From Pyxidicoccus parkwaysis (GTDB taxonomy: Bacteria; Myxococcota; Myxococcia; Myxococcales; Myxococcaceae), in the NCBI RefSeq assembly GCF_017301735.1, contig NZ_CP071090.1, forward strand, positions 6,252,001 to 6,316,000: a stretch of 64,000 bases of DNA, written 5' to 3'. Positions 17,321 to 26,015 of this stretch are shown in pieces. Position numbers and translations under genes: made by a program. The notes below the pieces were generated by a model. It did no database searches, was not told where the DNA came from, and saw only the letters and a list, made by a program, of their open reading frames with translations. The stretch's first letter is position 1; each line of letters starts with the position of its first letter.

Positions 17321-18382
17321 ATGATACTTCGTGGCCTCGTTTTGAGCCTCCTGATGGTTGCAATCCAGTCCTGTGCAGCCTCGCCCAGCGAGCAGGACGA
17401 CCCCATCGTGGATGGTGGAATCCCGCGTGAGGATGGAGGTGCTCCCGACGGTGGTTCCGCAATCTCGGTGGATGGGCGAGCCATCAAGGTCGGTGGCAAG
17501 GCCGTACAGTTGAAGGGCGTCTGCTGGAATCCCGTCGGCAAGGGGCACGACCATCCGCCCAGGGAGGACTACGCCGCCTTCGCCGACAGGGATATCGCGC
17601 TGATGAAGGCCGCGGGCATCAACGTGGTCCGCACCTACGACACCATCCGCGACACCGCGGTGCTGGACAAACTGCACGCCGCGGGCATCCGCGTAATCAT
17701 GAGCGTGTATGCCTATGGCGGCGACCCCGCTTCTCGCGCCTCCGAGCACGTCACGGCGCTCAAGGACCACCCCTCCATCCTCATGTGGTCCCTTGGCAAT
17801 GAATGGAACTACAACGGCCTGTATACCAGTCTGTCCTTCGATGACTCGCTGGCCCGCTTGAACCAGATTGCCGCGGCGATCAAGGCGCTCGATTCCAAGC
17901 ACCCCATCGCGACCGTCTATGGCGAGATGCCCTCCAAGGCCACCATCGAAGCCATGCCGGACATCGACGTCTGGGGCCTGAACATGTATCGCGGAATCAC
18001 TTTCGGAGACGCCTTCAACAAGTGGGAGGGCCTCAGCCAGAAGCCCATGTTCGTCGCCGAGTACGGCGCGGATGCCTTCAATGCGAAGCTCCCCGGATAC
18101 GATCCCCAAAGCCAGAGCAAGGCGACCCACGCGCTGACCAAGGAGATTCTCGAGCACTCGACCGCGAACAAAGGCGGCGTGTGCTCCGGCGGCACCCTCT
18201 TCGAGTGGTCGGACGAGTGGTGGAAGTCCGGGAATCCCTCCCAGCACGACAACGGTGGCACCGCCCCTGGTGGTGGCCCCTACCCTGACAGCACCTTCAA
18301 TGAAGAGTGGTGGGGCATCGTCGACGTCGACCGGAATACGCGGCCCGCGTACGAGGCACTCAAGAGCCTCTACGCGCCTTGA
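17321..18382 (+). CDS. TIM-barrel glycoside hydrolase lipoprotein
   Basis: 353 residues with a lipoprotein signal (LSLLMVAIQSC). An Asp/Gly-rich linker precedes a clan GH-A type (beta/alpha)8 barrel resembling GH2 TIM-barrel or beta-glucanosyltransferase proteins. The probable acid/base is Glu in WSLGNEWNYNG and the probable nucleophile is Glu in FVAEYGADAF. The N-terminal IKVGGKAVQLKGVCWNP is the usual first strand. It is downstream of the TOS1-like protein in the same orientation, suggesting a pair acting on a beta-glucan. The exact substrate is not predictable. Confidence 0.85.
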   Translation: MILRGLVLSLLMVAIQSCAASPSEQDDPIVDGGIPREDGGAPDGGSAISVDGRAIKVGGKAVQLKGVCWNPVGKGHDHPPREDYAAFADRDIALMKAAGINVVRTYDTIRDTAVLDKLHAAGIRVIMSVYAYGGDPASRASEHVTALKDHPSILMWSLGNEWNYNGLYTSLSFDDSLARLNQIAAAIKALDSKHPIATVYGEMPSKATIEAMPDIDVWGLNMYRGITFGDAFNKWEGLSQKPMFVAEYGADAFNAKLPGYDPQSQSKATHALTKEILEHSTANKGGVCSGGTLFEWSDEWWKSGNPSQHDNGGTAPGGGPYPDSTFNEEWWGIVDVDRNTRPAYEALKSLYAP

Positions 18383-18395
18383 GCTGATGCGACCC

Positions 18396-18427
18396 CGGTG
18401 GGGATTGACATACGTAGGTCCCCACCG
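18396..18427. terminator. Inverted repeat after the glycosidase gene
   Basis: Perfect 9-base arms CGGTGGGGA / TCCCCACCG with a 14-base loop that starts with TTGACA. It lies 14 bases after the glycosidase stop. It may be a terminator, or an operator for the di-heme oxidase gene, since TTGACA could act as a -35 box. Confidence 0.45.
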
Positions 18428-18615
18428 CGGAACCGCTCCACTGTTCATGCAGGTTTTTCTTTTACCGAGGCGGCGTGCGCCTGTGGCCCGTGCCCGGTCG
18501 TCTTGTCTTCGTGACGGCACGTTGTCTTGAAAGGAGTCGGAATGTGAGCTGCGATCCTGAAGTGTTCGCTCCCGCGGGCAGTTCTTCGCAGGTGGCCATC
18601 TCTTGTCGGAATCCC

Positions 18616-20976
18616 ATGCAGGGAGTGCGCCTCCGGCCCGCACTGTTCGCGGCGGTTTCCTGGGTATGTCTGGCGGTTGCCGCCTGCAGCCCCGGCACCG
18701 CGCGCATCGGCGACGGGCCGGCGCCGGACAATGGACCTGTCGTCAATGGACCTGACGGCTATGCCGAGCTGACCTGGCCCGAGCAGCAGCCCACGACCCA
18801 TTACACGCTCCCCAGTGGCACGCTCGTGACGAAGGTCGGCGGGCGCACGCGCGACCGCCACGCACGCGAGATGCCCCCGAAGGGCGATCCGATGGGCGGG
18901 GACAACTACATGACCTTCGCGGCGCACTATTTCGAGCGCCGCACCCACGACATCACCATCTACGACAATCCCAACCCCAAAAAGCCCGGGACCCGCGTCC
19001 TGACGCTCGTCGTGCGTCCGCAATGGTGGCTGTACGGGACGAACTTCCGGGGCGGGTACATCGGGCGGCGCGGAGAAGAGCCCTACCTGCCGATGTCCGT
19101 GGCGCTCTACGGCGACAACGGTGGCATGAAGCAGCTGCCCCCGGGGACCCTTCTGAGGGACCAGGAGCTGAAGACTCCCATCGAGAACTACGACGCCCTG
19201 CCGGATAACAACAGCCCGAGCACCTATCGGGCTCTCGATGTTCCTCTCGCGGACGGCGAGTTCGTGCTGGTGAAGCAGATTACCCGCTCGCCCGCGCTCA
19301 ATCGGGAGCTGCGCGAGGGCGACCTGTATGAATTCGAGCTCGGCATCTTCCTGGACGGCACCAAGGGCGACGAGCTCGGTCGCTTCAACTATTACTCGGA
19401 TGCGCTCGTCTACCGCGTCGGCTCTCCCGGCATCGTGCCCTGGTACCGAGGCCCCTGCTGTGATGCTCCCGCGATTCCCTGGGACTCGACTGCCATCCCG
19501 GACAGCGCGCTGGCTGGCGGCAAGATGATGACCCTGCAGGAGAACACCTCGGGGTTCACTCACATCAACTTCATGCAGGCGAGCCTCAATATCGCGGGTC
19601 GCAACATCCAGGCCTTCACCGAAGGGCGCCGTCTGATTCATACCTCCTTCGTCACCGGTGGCCACCACGAGCCCGGCAATCCGCCAGTCACGACTGCCAT
19701 CAACAAGGCGGGCCCCAGGTTCCAGCAGGCCTCATGCATCGACTGCCATGTGAACAACGGCAAGAGCTCTCCCGCGCTCAACACGCCACTGTCGACGATG
19801 GTGGTGCTCACCGCGGACGTGGACGCCACCGGCAAGCTCGTGCCGGACAGCCGCTTCGGCGGGCACCTCTGGCAGGGCGTGGTGAACGACGGCAAGACCC
19901 AGCACGACGGACGCAACGCGGTACTGAAGATTGCCTCGTATCGCGAGAGCCCGGGGCAGTATCCGGATGGCACCCGGTACACGCTGCAGGAGCCCATCTA
20001 TTCGCTGACGGACCGGATGGGAAACCCGCTGGAGATGCCTGCCCGCATGTCGGTGCACACGGCTCCGCACATGGTGGGGATGGGCCTCCTGGAGGCAGTG
20101 CCGGAGAAGCAGCTGAAGGCCCTTGCGGACGCGAGCCAGCACGATCCCGATGGTGCGGTTGGCAGGCTTCAGTTGATTCCAGACCCACGTTCTCCGTCGG
20201 TCAATCGAGTGGGTCGCTTCGGCTGGCGCGGCACGGCTTCGACCGTGGAGGAGCAGGTCTCGGGCGCCCTGAACAACGACATGGGCGTGACGACGTCGAT
20301 GTTTCCCACCCACAACTGCGGCCTGGCCAAGGACGACGTGGATTGCCGCAATGCGAATTCCGCCACTCCGGAGCTCAGCGACGAGAGCGTGCGCCTCATC
20401 GTGGACTACACGAGCCTCCTGGCAGTCCCTCCCCAGCGCCACTTCCCCGGGGAGCAGCCTCTCCGGAACTACGCCGTGGACTTCGGAGCGCTGGTCCAGG
20501 ATCCGGACCCGTCCAAGCTCGCGGCCGAGGTGGCGAAGATGCGGGAGGACGAAGCGGCCGAGCGTCAGCTGCAGGAGCGCGTCGCGGCCGGCGCCGCGCT
20601 GTTCGCGCAGGCTCGCTGCAATGCGTGCCACGTGGCGACGCTGACCACTGGAACCGGACACCGATATGCCGAGCTGCGGGAGCAGACCTTTCATCCGTAC
20701 ACGGACCTGCTGCTGCACGACATGGGGCCTGAGCTTGGAGACAATTTCCCTCAAGGTGTCGCCACCGGGCAGGAGTGGCGCACGGCGCCGCTGTGGAGCC
20801 TGGGGCTGCTCGAGCACACCAATCCCGGTACGCGGTTCCTCCACGATGGTCGTGCCCGCACCATCGAAGAGGCCATCTTGTGGCACGGAGGACAGGGCCG
20901 CGCGAGCCGGGACCGCTTCAAGGCCATGTCAAAAGAGGAGCGCGGCAAGCTGCTCGACTTCGTGAGCTCGCTCTGA
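18616..20976 (+). CDS. Di-heme thiol oxidoreductase-type cytochrome lipoprotein (paralogue)
   Basis: 786 residues from ATG 18616, with lipobox VCLAVAACSPG. It shares the layout of the gene at 7733: N-terminal beta-rich region, CIDCH heme site mid-protein and CNACH heme site near the C-terminus. It ends with HPYTDLLLHDMG, EWRTAPLWSLGLL, FLHDGRA and EAILWHGGQ. It is longer mainly through insertions before the second heme. The family is di-heme oxidoredox/DUF1111. Unlike the other copy, it is not in a sigma-factor operon but lies among secreted hydrolase genes. The ORF upstream of 18616 is not signal-like and was left out. Confidence 0.88.
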   Translation: MQGVRLRPALFAAVSWVCLAVAACSPGTARIGDGPAPDNGPVVNGPDGYAELTWPEQQPTTHYTLPSGTLVTKVGGRTRDRHAREMPPKGDPMGGDNYMTFAAHYFERRTHDITIYDNPNPKKPGTRVLTLVVRPQWWLYGTNFRGGYIGRRGEEPYLPMSVALYGDNGGMKQLPPGTLLRDQELKTPIENYDALPDNNSPSTYRALDVPLADGEFVLVKQITRSPALNRELREGDLYEFELGIFLDGTKGDELGRFNYYSDALVYRVGSPGIVPWYRGPCCDAPAIPWDSTAIPDSALAGGKMMTLQENTSGFTHINFMQASLNIAGRNIQAFTEGRRLIHTSFVTGGHHEPGNPPVTTAINKAGPRFQQASCIDCHVNNGKSSPALNTPLSTMVVLTADVDATGKLVPDSRFGGHLWQGVVNDGKTQHDGRNAVLKIASYRESPGQYPDGTRYTLQEPIYSLTDRMGNPLEMPARMSVHTAPHMVGMGLLEAVPEKQLKALADASQHDPDGAVGRLQLIPDPRSPSVNRVGRFGWRGTASTVEEQVSGALNNDMGVTTSMFPTHNCGLAKDDVDCRNANSATPELSDESVRLIVDYTSLLAVPPQRHFPGEQPLRNYAVDFGALVQDPDPSKLAAEVAKMREDEAAERQLQERVAAGAALFAQARCNACHVATLTTGTGHRYAELREQTFHPYTDLLLHDMGPELGDNFPQGVATGQEWRTAPLWSLGLLEHTNPGTRFLHDGRARTIEEAILWHGGQGRASRDRFKAMSKEERGKLLDFVSSL

Positions 20977-21008
20977 GCCCTGGTGCCTGCGGGGGAGTAG
21001 GATGAGGC

Positions 21009-22211
21009 ATGCGCTCTCCCCAATGGCTCCTCCTGGCCGCCCTGGCATTCGCTTGCATCGCCTCGGCGGCCAGCCCCGATCCCACCTACCAGACCCGGAC
21101 TCTCGAGGGCTGGACGGTGCGCATCGATGACCGCCTGCTGACAGCGGAGAACAAGCCCGCGACGGACAAGGCCCTGGTACTCCTGAGGGGGCAGCTCAAG
21201 GAGGTCGTCCGGCTCGTCCCCGCGGGCCCCGTGGCTCAGCTCCGCAAGGTGACGCTGTGGCTGTCGCCGCCCTATCCGAACGAGGAGCCGAGGGCCATGT
21301 ACCATCTTGGCGAATCCTGGATGAGCAAGAATGGTCGCAGCCTGGCGATGTTGAAGGGCATCGAATTCCCGAACGTCTTCATCTTCGAGAAGGAATCCAA
21401 GCGGATGCCCTTGTTCGTGCTCCACGAGCTCAGCCACGCCTATCATGACCAGGTGCTCGGCTGGGACCATGCCGGCCTCGCGGCTGTCTATGAGCGCGCG
21501 ATGGCAAGCAAGAGCTACGACTGCGTGGAACGCCGGCGTGGGCCCGAGTCGCCCAAGGAGTTCGAGCGTGCCTATGGCATGACCGACGTGGGGGAGTACT
21601 TCGCGGAGAACTCGGAGGCGTTTTTCGGCCGCAACGACTTCTATCCCTTCACGCGTGAAGAGCTGGGCAAGCACGACCCGGGCATGCTCGCGCTGCTCCA
21701 GCAGGTGTGGCAGGTGACCACGACCGCGACACCCACCCCGCCCACGACGCCCACCCCGCCGCCGGTGGCCGCCGCCTTCGATGCCTGCCGTTACTACCGG
21801 TTGACGACTCTGTGGCAGGGCGAGGGCATGTCGCTGGACATTCTCTATGACGGCAAGGCCAACAACACCCCCATCCTCGCCAAGACGCGCGACGTCGATG
21901 GGCAGTGGTGGAAGCTGACTCCGGAGGCCAACGGCTTCTACCGACTGACGACCCAGTGGCGTGGGACCAGCCTGTCCCTGGCCAACGCCAAAGGCAATCG
22001 CCCCCTCCTCGTCGACTCGGCGGATGTTCCGGAGCAGCGATGGAAGCTGACTCCGGAGGCCAACGGCACCTACCGGCTGACGACCCAGGCGCAGGGCGAC
22101 GCGCTGGCACTGGACATCGTCAATGACGGCAAGGCCAACAACATCCCCGTTCTCGCCAAGACAGGCAATGTCTCGGGACAGCTGTGGAAGGTGACGTCCG
22201 TGAGCCCTTGA
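21009..22211 (+). CDS. Secreted zinc peptidase with ricin-type C-terminal repeats
   Basis: 400 residues with a signal peptide (LLLAALAFACIASAAS). The N-terminal domain has the zinc motif HELSH (VLHELSHAYHDQV, about residue 139) and a downstream EYFAENSEAFFG in which a Glu may be the third ligand, as in gluzincins. This somewhat resembles anthrax-lethal-factor-type (ATLF) domains. A Thr/Pro linker leads to three repeats of about 45-55 residues (YRLTT...W+L or W+V), a ricin-B/RICIN-like carbohydrate-binding module. The inferred role is a polysaccharide-targeted extracellular protease. Confidence 0.75.
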   Translation: MRSPQWLLLAALAFACIASAASPDPTYQTRTLEGWTVRIDDRLLTAENKPATDKALVLLRGQLKEVVRLVPAGPVAQLRKVTLWLSPPYPNEEPRAMYHLGESWMSKNGRSLAMLKGIEFPNVFIFEKESKRMPLFVLHELSHAYHDQVLGWDHAGLAAVYERAMASKSYDCVERRRGPESPKEFERAYGMTDVGEYFAENSEAFFGRNDFYPFTREELGKHDPGMLALLQQVWQVTTTATPTPPTTPTPPPVAAAFDACRYYRLTTLWQGEGMSLDILYDGKANNTPILAKTRDVDGQWWKLTPEANGFYRLTTQWRGTSLSLANAKGNRPLLVDSADVPEQRWKLTPEANGTYRLTTQAQGDALALDIVNDGKANNIPVLAKTGNVSGQLWKVTSVSP

Positions 22212-22311
22212 TGGCGTGGAGGGTTCGCTGTGAGCCAGGAAAGGTGAGTGACCTCCCGGATGGGCACCCTAACCCTCGCCGACACGCGCGCAGGATGCCC
22301 GAGCTGAAGTG

Positions 22312-23067
22312 TCAAGGCACTGCGCGACCGCCGATCTCGGGGAAGCGCTCATAGGCCAGCAGGAGCGCGTCCAGGTGAGTGGGGTTGTCCAGGTCAAGCG
22401 GTGCGTCCGTGAGCTGCACGACCCAGCCACCCGATGCCGTGCGCCGCGACCGTGAAAGCAGCTCCGCGTCGCGCGAGGGGTCCGGGAACCCGATGGCCTG
22501 CGCGGCAGCAGCAGACCAGTAGTTCAGCCACCCGAGGTAATAGGGAATCTCTGGTGCGCGAATCTGTTCCAGGAGTTTGAGGGCAGGCAGTCCCCGACGC
22601 GGGGACGGCGGTCCTTCCAGCGTGGGGGCTGTCTGATACGCGATGTCCAGCCCAGCGTCATCCGGCGTCGCATGCCCCCAGAACGCGCAAGCACCCTCCG
22701 CTACACGCTCCAGCATCTCCCCCGCTGCCGCGATGACGACCGCGTCTAGCGGCAACTCCGCATGGACGTCGAGCAGCGGATGACCGCCCGGGCCGAGTCG
22801 TCCCGATCTCCCCCTTCCCGAAACCGTCACGGGGTAGCACTCGTCGCCATTGCACAGGAGCGGGAGCTTTCCGCGTGTTGTCGCATCAACGAGCCAGGCG
22901 TCGCGTTGCTGTAACTCGATGGCGCGCCCTCCTTTGCCCACTTCCCAATTCAGGCGCAAGCCGGGTAGCGCCCGTTCCATACCCCGGACGGCAGCGCGTG
23001 TGCGGCCGTCATTGGCCACGAGCGCTGGCACGTAGACGGTCAGATCGAGGCGTTTCCGAGTGGTCAT
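22312..23067 (-). CDS. DUF5953-family protein, probable immunity protein
   Basis: 251 residues starting at ATG 23067, which overlaps the upstream stop (ATGA). DUF5953 proteins are typically encoded directly after DUF6310 proteins in myxobacteria, as here. The C-terminus carries GWVVQLTDAPLDLDNP and ERFPEIGG. No signal peptide is visible, so it acts in the cytoplasm. From its neighbour, it most likely protects the cell from the DUF6310 nuclease-like protein. This is inference from gene pairing. Confidence 0.75.
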   Translation of the reverse strand: MTTRKRLDLTVYVPALVANDGRTRAAVRGMERALPGLRLNWEVGKGGRAIELQQRDAWLVDATTRGKLPLLCNGDECYPVTVSGRGRSGRLGPGGHPLLDVHAELPLDAVVIAAAGEMLERVAEGACAFWGHATPDDAGLDIAYQTAPTLEGPPSPRRGLPALKLLEQIRAPEIPYYLGWLNYWSAAAAQAIGFPDPSRDAELLSRSRRTASGGWVVQLTDAPLDLDNPTHLDALLLAYERFPEIGGRAVP

Positions 23068-23752
23068 CGTTTGCATCCCGTGACAACGACGTTGAGAAAT
23101 CGATCCGCTCGCAGCAACGCGTCTTTGTGCGCTTGGGTGCTCACCCCGATCACGTAGCCATATCCGCATGCCGCCGCCGCGTCTTTCTCCTTTTCTATTT
23201 GCTCCAACTCCTGCTCAATCTCCCGCCCCCGGATGAAGTCCGTGTACGTGTCGAATTGATGGGTCTTGATCTCCCACAGCACACGCACGCCGACTTGCAG
23301 CGCATCGAAGCTCACACCGTCAACGAGCACATCCATTCCAGGATAACGGTTGGGAGGGAACTTGTCGGCGCACTCGTTGATGGCGACTCCCACCACCACC
23401 ACGCCAACGACGATGACTGCGCCCACAACGATCTCGGGCGCGGCCAAGACACACAGGCCGAGTCCAAGAGCCGCCGCGCCCGTTGAAGCAACAGCGCACT
23501 TTCCCGTCCGGTCGTTGAACCGGACCCGATCATGGTCGAGAGATTGAAAACACCGCTCCGCCAGCACGGGCCAGGGCTGGGAAGCCTCACGAACGACACA
23601 CCGCCCCCGTCCCTCCATGGCAGACCTGCCGCTCGCTGGAGGTTGGCGATCCGTGGGTGCCTGGACACGTGCTCTCTCTCGCTCGGTGCCGTCGTAGCGC
23701 ACGCCGCGAGGAAGAGCAGAAGTGAGGTACAGGCGCGGAGTCGCATGGTCAC
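23064..23752 (-). pseudogene. DUF6310-domain toxin-like lipoprotein, frameshifted
   Basis: Two frames together make one protein. The first (from 23752 or 23746) encodes a lipoprotein signal MRLRACTSLLLFLAAC followed by IANLQRAAGLPWRDGG. The second continues RCVVREASQPWPVLAERC, a hydrophobic pair of strands (about 23350-23480) and a C-terminal nuclease-like domain with DVLVDGVSFD...WEIKTH, a PD-(D/E)XK pattern. One G missing from a G run (plus-strand C5 at 23604-23608) restores the joint frame if added. The break may be a real mutation, a slippery switch, or a sequencing error. Confidence 0.7.
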
Positions 23753-23888
23753 GTCCTTTCAATCAAGTGGGGGAGCCGCAGGTCAAGGTGGGCCCGTTCT
23801 GGAGTATGCCCGCGTGATGTGAGGGCGAGAGTGCGTGGTTGAGCTCGGCGGTCAGTCACCGTCACCAGGAACGCAGTGCTTCCTCACC

Positions 23889-24042
23889 GTCCACAACTAC
23901 ATCGGCATCACCGACGACGCCTGCGTGGACGAGTTCACGCCCGGCCAGGGTGCGCGCATGGACAACATGGCGCTCATGTATCGCTGAGCGACACAGTCAT
24001 CCACGGTCATCAAAGCCGATGAGGGGCGCCGAGAGGCGTCCC
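23889..24042 (+). pseudogene. Duplicated 3' end of the M43 protease gene
   Basis: The 33 codons from 23889 to 23987 encode VHNYIGITDDACVDEFTPG and onward to LMYR-stop, matching the last 33 codons at 7571-7669. The match continues through the GAGA-loop hairpin (24023-24042). There is no upstream coding part: the HExxH motif is absent and the Met-turn Met is replaced by Ile. It is a fragment, not a gene. Confidence 0.8.
24023..24042. repeat. Second copy of the GAGA-loop hairpin
   Basis: Identical in sequence to the hairpin at 7704-7723: an 8-bp stem and a GAGA loop. It was carried along with the M43 3' fragment. Confidence 0.7.
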
Positions 24043-24290
24043 TGTCGAGAGTCCATCGAGGTGGGACCCGGGGCACGGAACAGAGACAGAACGCGAGCAC
24101 CGGGCAGGCGATCCGCCACGTGCACCCGGCCGAGTCCCACGGCCGCTTGTAATACTCATTGGGTTTATGAATAGTAGACCTGTATTCGCGAGAGCCACCG
24201 GCCCGAGCTCCCGCGGCCGGACCCATCAGGGAGCCGGAAGGCCCGAGACAGAGCGCCCACCGTGAGTCCCTTCCCGCCAGGAGGCCACAC
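24043..24290. other. Gene-free leader upstream of a Ser/Thr kinase gene
   Basis: About 250 bases with no convincing reading frame. A locally AT-rich patch (about 24146-24185, with AATACTCATTGGGTTTATG) is unusual against the GC-rich background and is the best candidate promoter region for the kinase at 24291. No clear -35/-10 pair is assigned. Confidence 0.4.
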
Positions 24291-25457
24291 ATGACCGATG
24301 ACAGCACGCCGACCGACGAAACGCAGCTCAAGGACCCGACGATGGAGAACACCTCCGACCTGGAGCGAGCCCGCCCCCGGCTCAGGTTCACCGTCGAGAC
24401 CACCACATACGAGGCCATCCGCACGATGGAGCGACGAGGAAACGGCGAGGTAGTGCTCCTGGCCGAGCGGCACCTCCCCCATGGACTCGCCGGGCTCGTC
24501 ACCATCAAGCGCCTGCGCAATCCCGCCACCTTCGAGCGCTGCCAGCGGCTCATCGAGGAGGTCCAGCTCGCCTTCCGCCTCCACCACCCAGCCATCGCCC
24601 AGGTCCATCACCTGAAGATCCACGCCGACCGGCCGCACGTCATCGCGGAGCACGTGGACGGCCCCACGCTGGACACCCTCATCAGCCTCGCCGCCATGCG
24701 CGAGAAGCCGCTCTCCGCGCCCTTCGCCCTCTACATCGCCGCCGAGGTGGCCGATGCCCTCCACCACGCGCACACGCTGAGGGATTCGGAGAACCGGCCG
24801 CTGGGCATCATCCACCGCGACGTGGCGCCCCGGAACATCCGCGTGGCCCGGAGCGGCGAGGTGAAGGTGACGGACTTCGGAGCCACCTACTCGCTCATGG
24901 TGGGCCGGGAGGAGACGCCGGGCCTCCTGCTCAAGGGCGACGTGGCGTACGCCTCGCCCGAGTACCTGCACCGCAAGCCCATGGATGGCCGGTCCGACAT
25001 CTTCTCGCTGGGCCTCGTCCTCATGGAGATGCTGACGTGCAAGCACCTCTTCGACGTGGAGGACGACGAAGCCCCCAACGCCACCGTGGACGTGAAGACG
25101 GAGGAGACGCCCTCGGTGCCCCTCACGCAGATGATCGCGCTCGTCAACCGCTACCGCCCCGAAGACGTGGAGAACGCGATGGCGGGCCTGCCGGACGCGC
25201 TCAAGGCCATCGTCCACAAGGCCCTCCAGCGCAAGCTCTCCGAGCGCTACGCCACGGCCGCCGAGATGCGCGATGCGCTGCGGGTGGCGCTCGCGGCGGA
25301 GTCACAGCCCTTCGGACGGAAGGAGGCGAGCGAGGAGCTGGCGCGGATGCTGTCGGAGGCGTCCGTCCTGCGAGACAGGGTGGAGCTGGACGAAGCAGGC
25401 ATCTTCCCCGAGGGCCTGGACGCCGACGAGCCAACGCCCGCACCGAACGAAGAGTGA
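24291..25457 (+). CDS. Eukaryote-like Ser/Thr protein kinase
   Basis: 388 residues. The catalytic core (about 40-330) has the phosphate-anchoring Lys in LVTIKRL, IIHRDVAPRNI with the catalytic Asp, and VTDFGATY. The APE-like YASPEY and the GRSDIFSLGLVLMEML helix follow. The glycine loop is poor (RRGNGEVVLL). No transmembrane helix or sensor domain is visible, so it is soluble. It faces two XRE-type regulators and lies near a second kinase with a DUF2381 protein, a gene mix typical of myxobacterial kinase islands. Confidence 0.9.
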   Translation: MTDDSTPTDETQLKDPTMENTSDLERARPRLRFTVETTTYEAIRTMERRGNGEVVLLAERHLPHGLAGLVTIKRLRNPATFERCQRLIEEVQLAFRLHHPAIAQVHHLKIHADRPHVIAEHVDGPTLDTLISLAAMREKPLSAPFALYIAAEVADALHHAHTLRDSENRPLGIIHRDVAPRNIRVARSGEVKVTDFGATYSLMVGREETPGLLLKGDVAYASPEYLHRKPMDGRSDIFSLGLVLMEMLTCKHLFDVEDDEAPNATVDVKTEETPSVPLTQMIALVNRYRPEDVENAMAGLPDALKAIVHKALQRKLSERYATAAEMRDALRVALAAESQPFGRKEASEELARMLSEASVLRDRVELDEAGIFPEGLDADEPTPAPNEE

Positions 25458-25517
25458 GCGCGAGCAGCCGCGCATTCCTGGAAGCAAGCGGGCCCCGGGT
25501 GTGGGGACCGCGTCGTT

Positions 25518-25877
25518 TCAGCGCAACAACACCTGGGCCACCTTCACGAGGGCATCGAGCTGGTCCTCATCCATCTTGCGCGCCAGTCCGGTGAGCTGGC
25601 GCAGCCTGGGCGCCCCGCCCTGCCCTCGCTCCCCCTTGCCCGATTTCGTCCCCTCCTCCGCGTCCGAGAGCCCCAGCAGCTCGTCCGAAGAGATGCGCAG
25701 CACCGCGCACATCCGCAGCAGCGTCTGGACGCTGGGCAGCATCTTCCCGCGCTCCAGGCGGCTGTAGACCATGTGCGCCAGGCCCAGCTTCTCGGCCACC
25801 TCCGCCTGCGTGAGTCCGAGCTGCGTCCGGGCCTCTCGGGCGGCACTTCCAATACGGGTCGCCAGTTCTTCGTTCAT
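25518..25877 (-). CDS. XRE-family HTH regulator
   Basis: 119 residues from ATG 25877. The Cro/CI helix-turn-helix is at about residues 10-65 (REARTQLGLTQAEVAEKLGL, YSRLERGKMLPSVQTLLRM), followed by a linker and a short C-terminal helix (DEDQLDALVKVAQVLL). An inverted repeat lies 42-80 bases upstream. It is a paralogue of the gene at 26016 in the same orientation. It may regulate the flanking kinase genes or itself. Confidence 0.88.
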   Translation of the reverse strand: MNEELATRIGSAAREARTQLGLTQAEVAEKLGLAHMVYSRLERGKMLPSVQTLLRMCAVLRISSDELLGLSDAEEGTKSGKGERGQGGAPRLRQLTGLARKMDEDQLDALVKVAQVLLR

Positions 25878-25918
25878 GCGTCGGGGTACCAGGAACACCG
25901 AGAAGCAGGTTTGGTGCG

Positions 25919-25957
25919 GGCAGGAAGGTCCGCGCCTCGGGGACGCCCCTTCCTGCC
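25919..25957. promoter_or_regulatory. Inverted repeat upstream of XRE gene
   Basis: Perfect 10-base arms GGCAGGAAGG / CCTTCCTGCC separated by 19 bases. It lies between the two XRE genes, 42 bases before the 25877 start. It may be an autoregulatory operator or a terminator hairpin of the upstream XRE gene. Confidence 0.4.
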
Positions 25958-26015
25958 GCATCTCCGCGGCCCTGTCGATGCGCGTTCAGCCCACCGTCAC
26001 ACGGCGGCGCCTTCC

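Noticed and set aside
18405..18434. TTGACA inside the inverted repeat as a housekeeping promoter
   Set aside because: The region 17 bases downstream is GC-rich with no TATAAT-like element. It was left as a possibility in the repeat entry.
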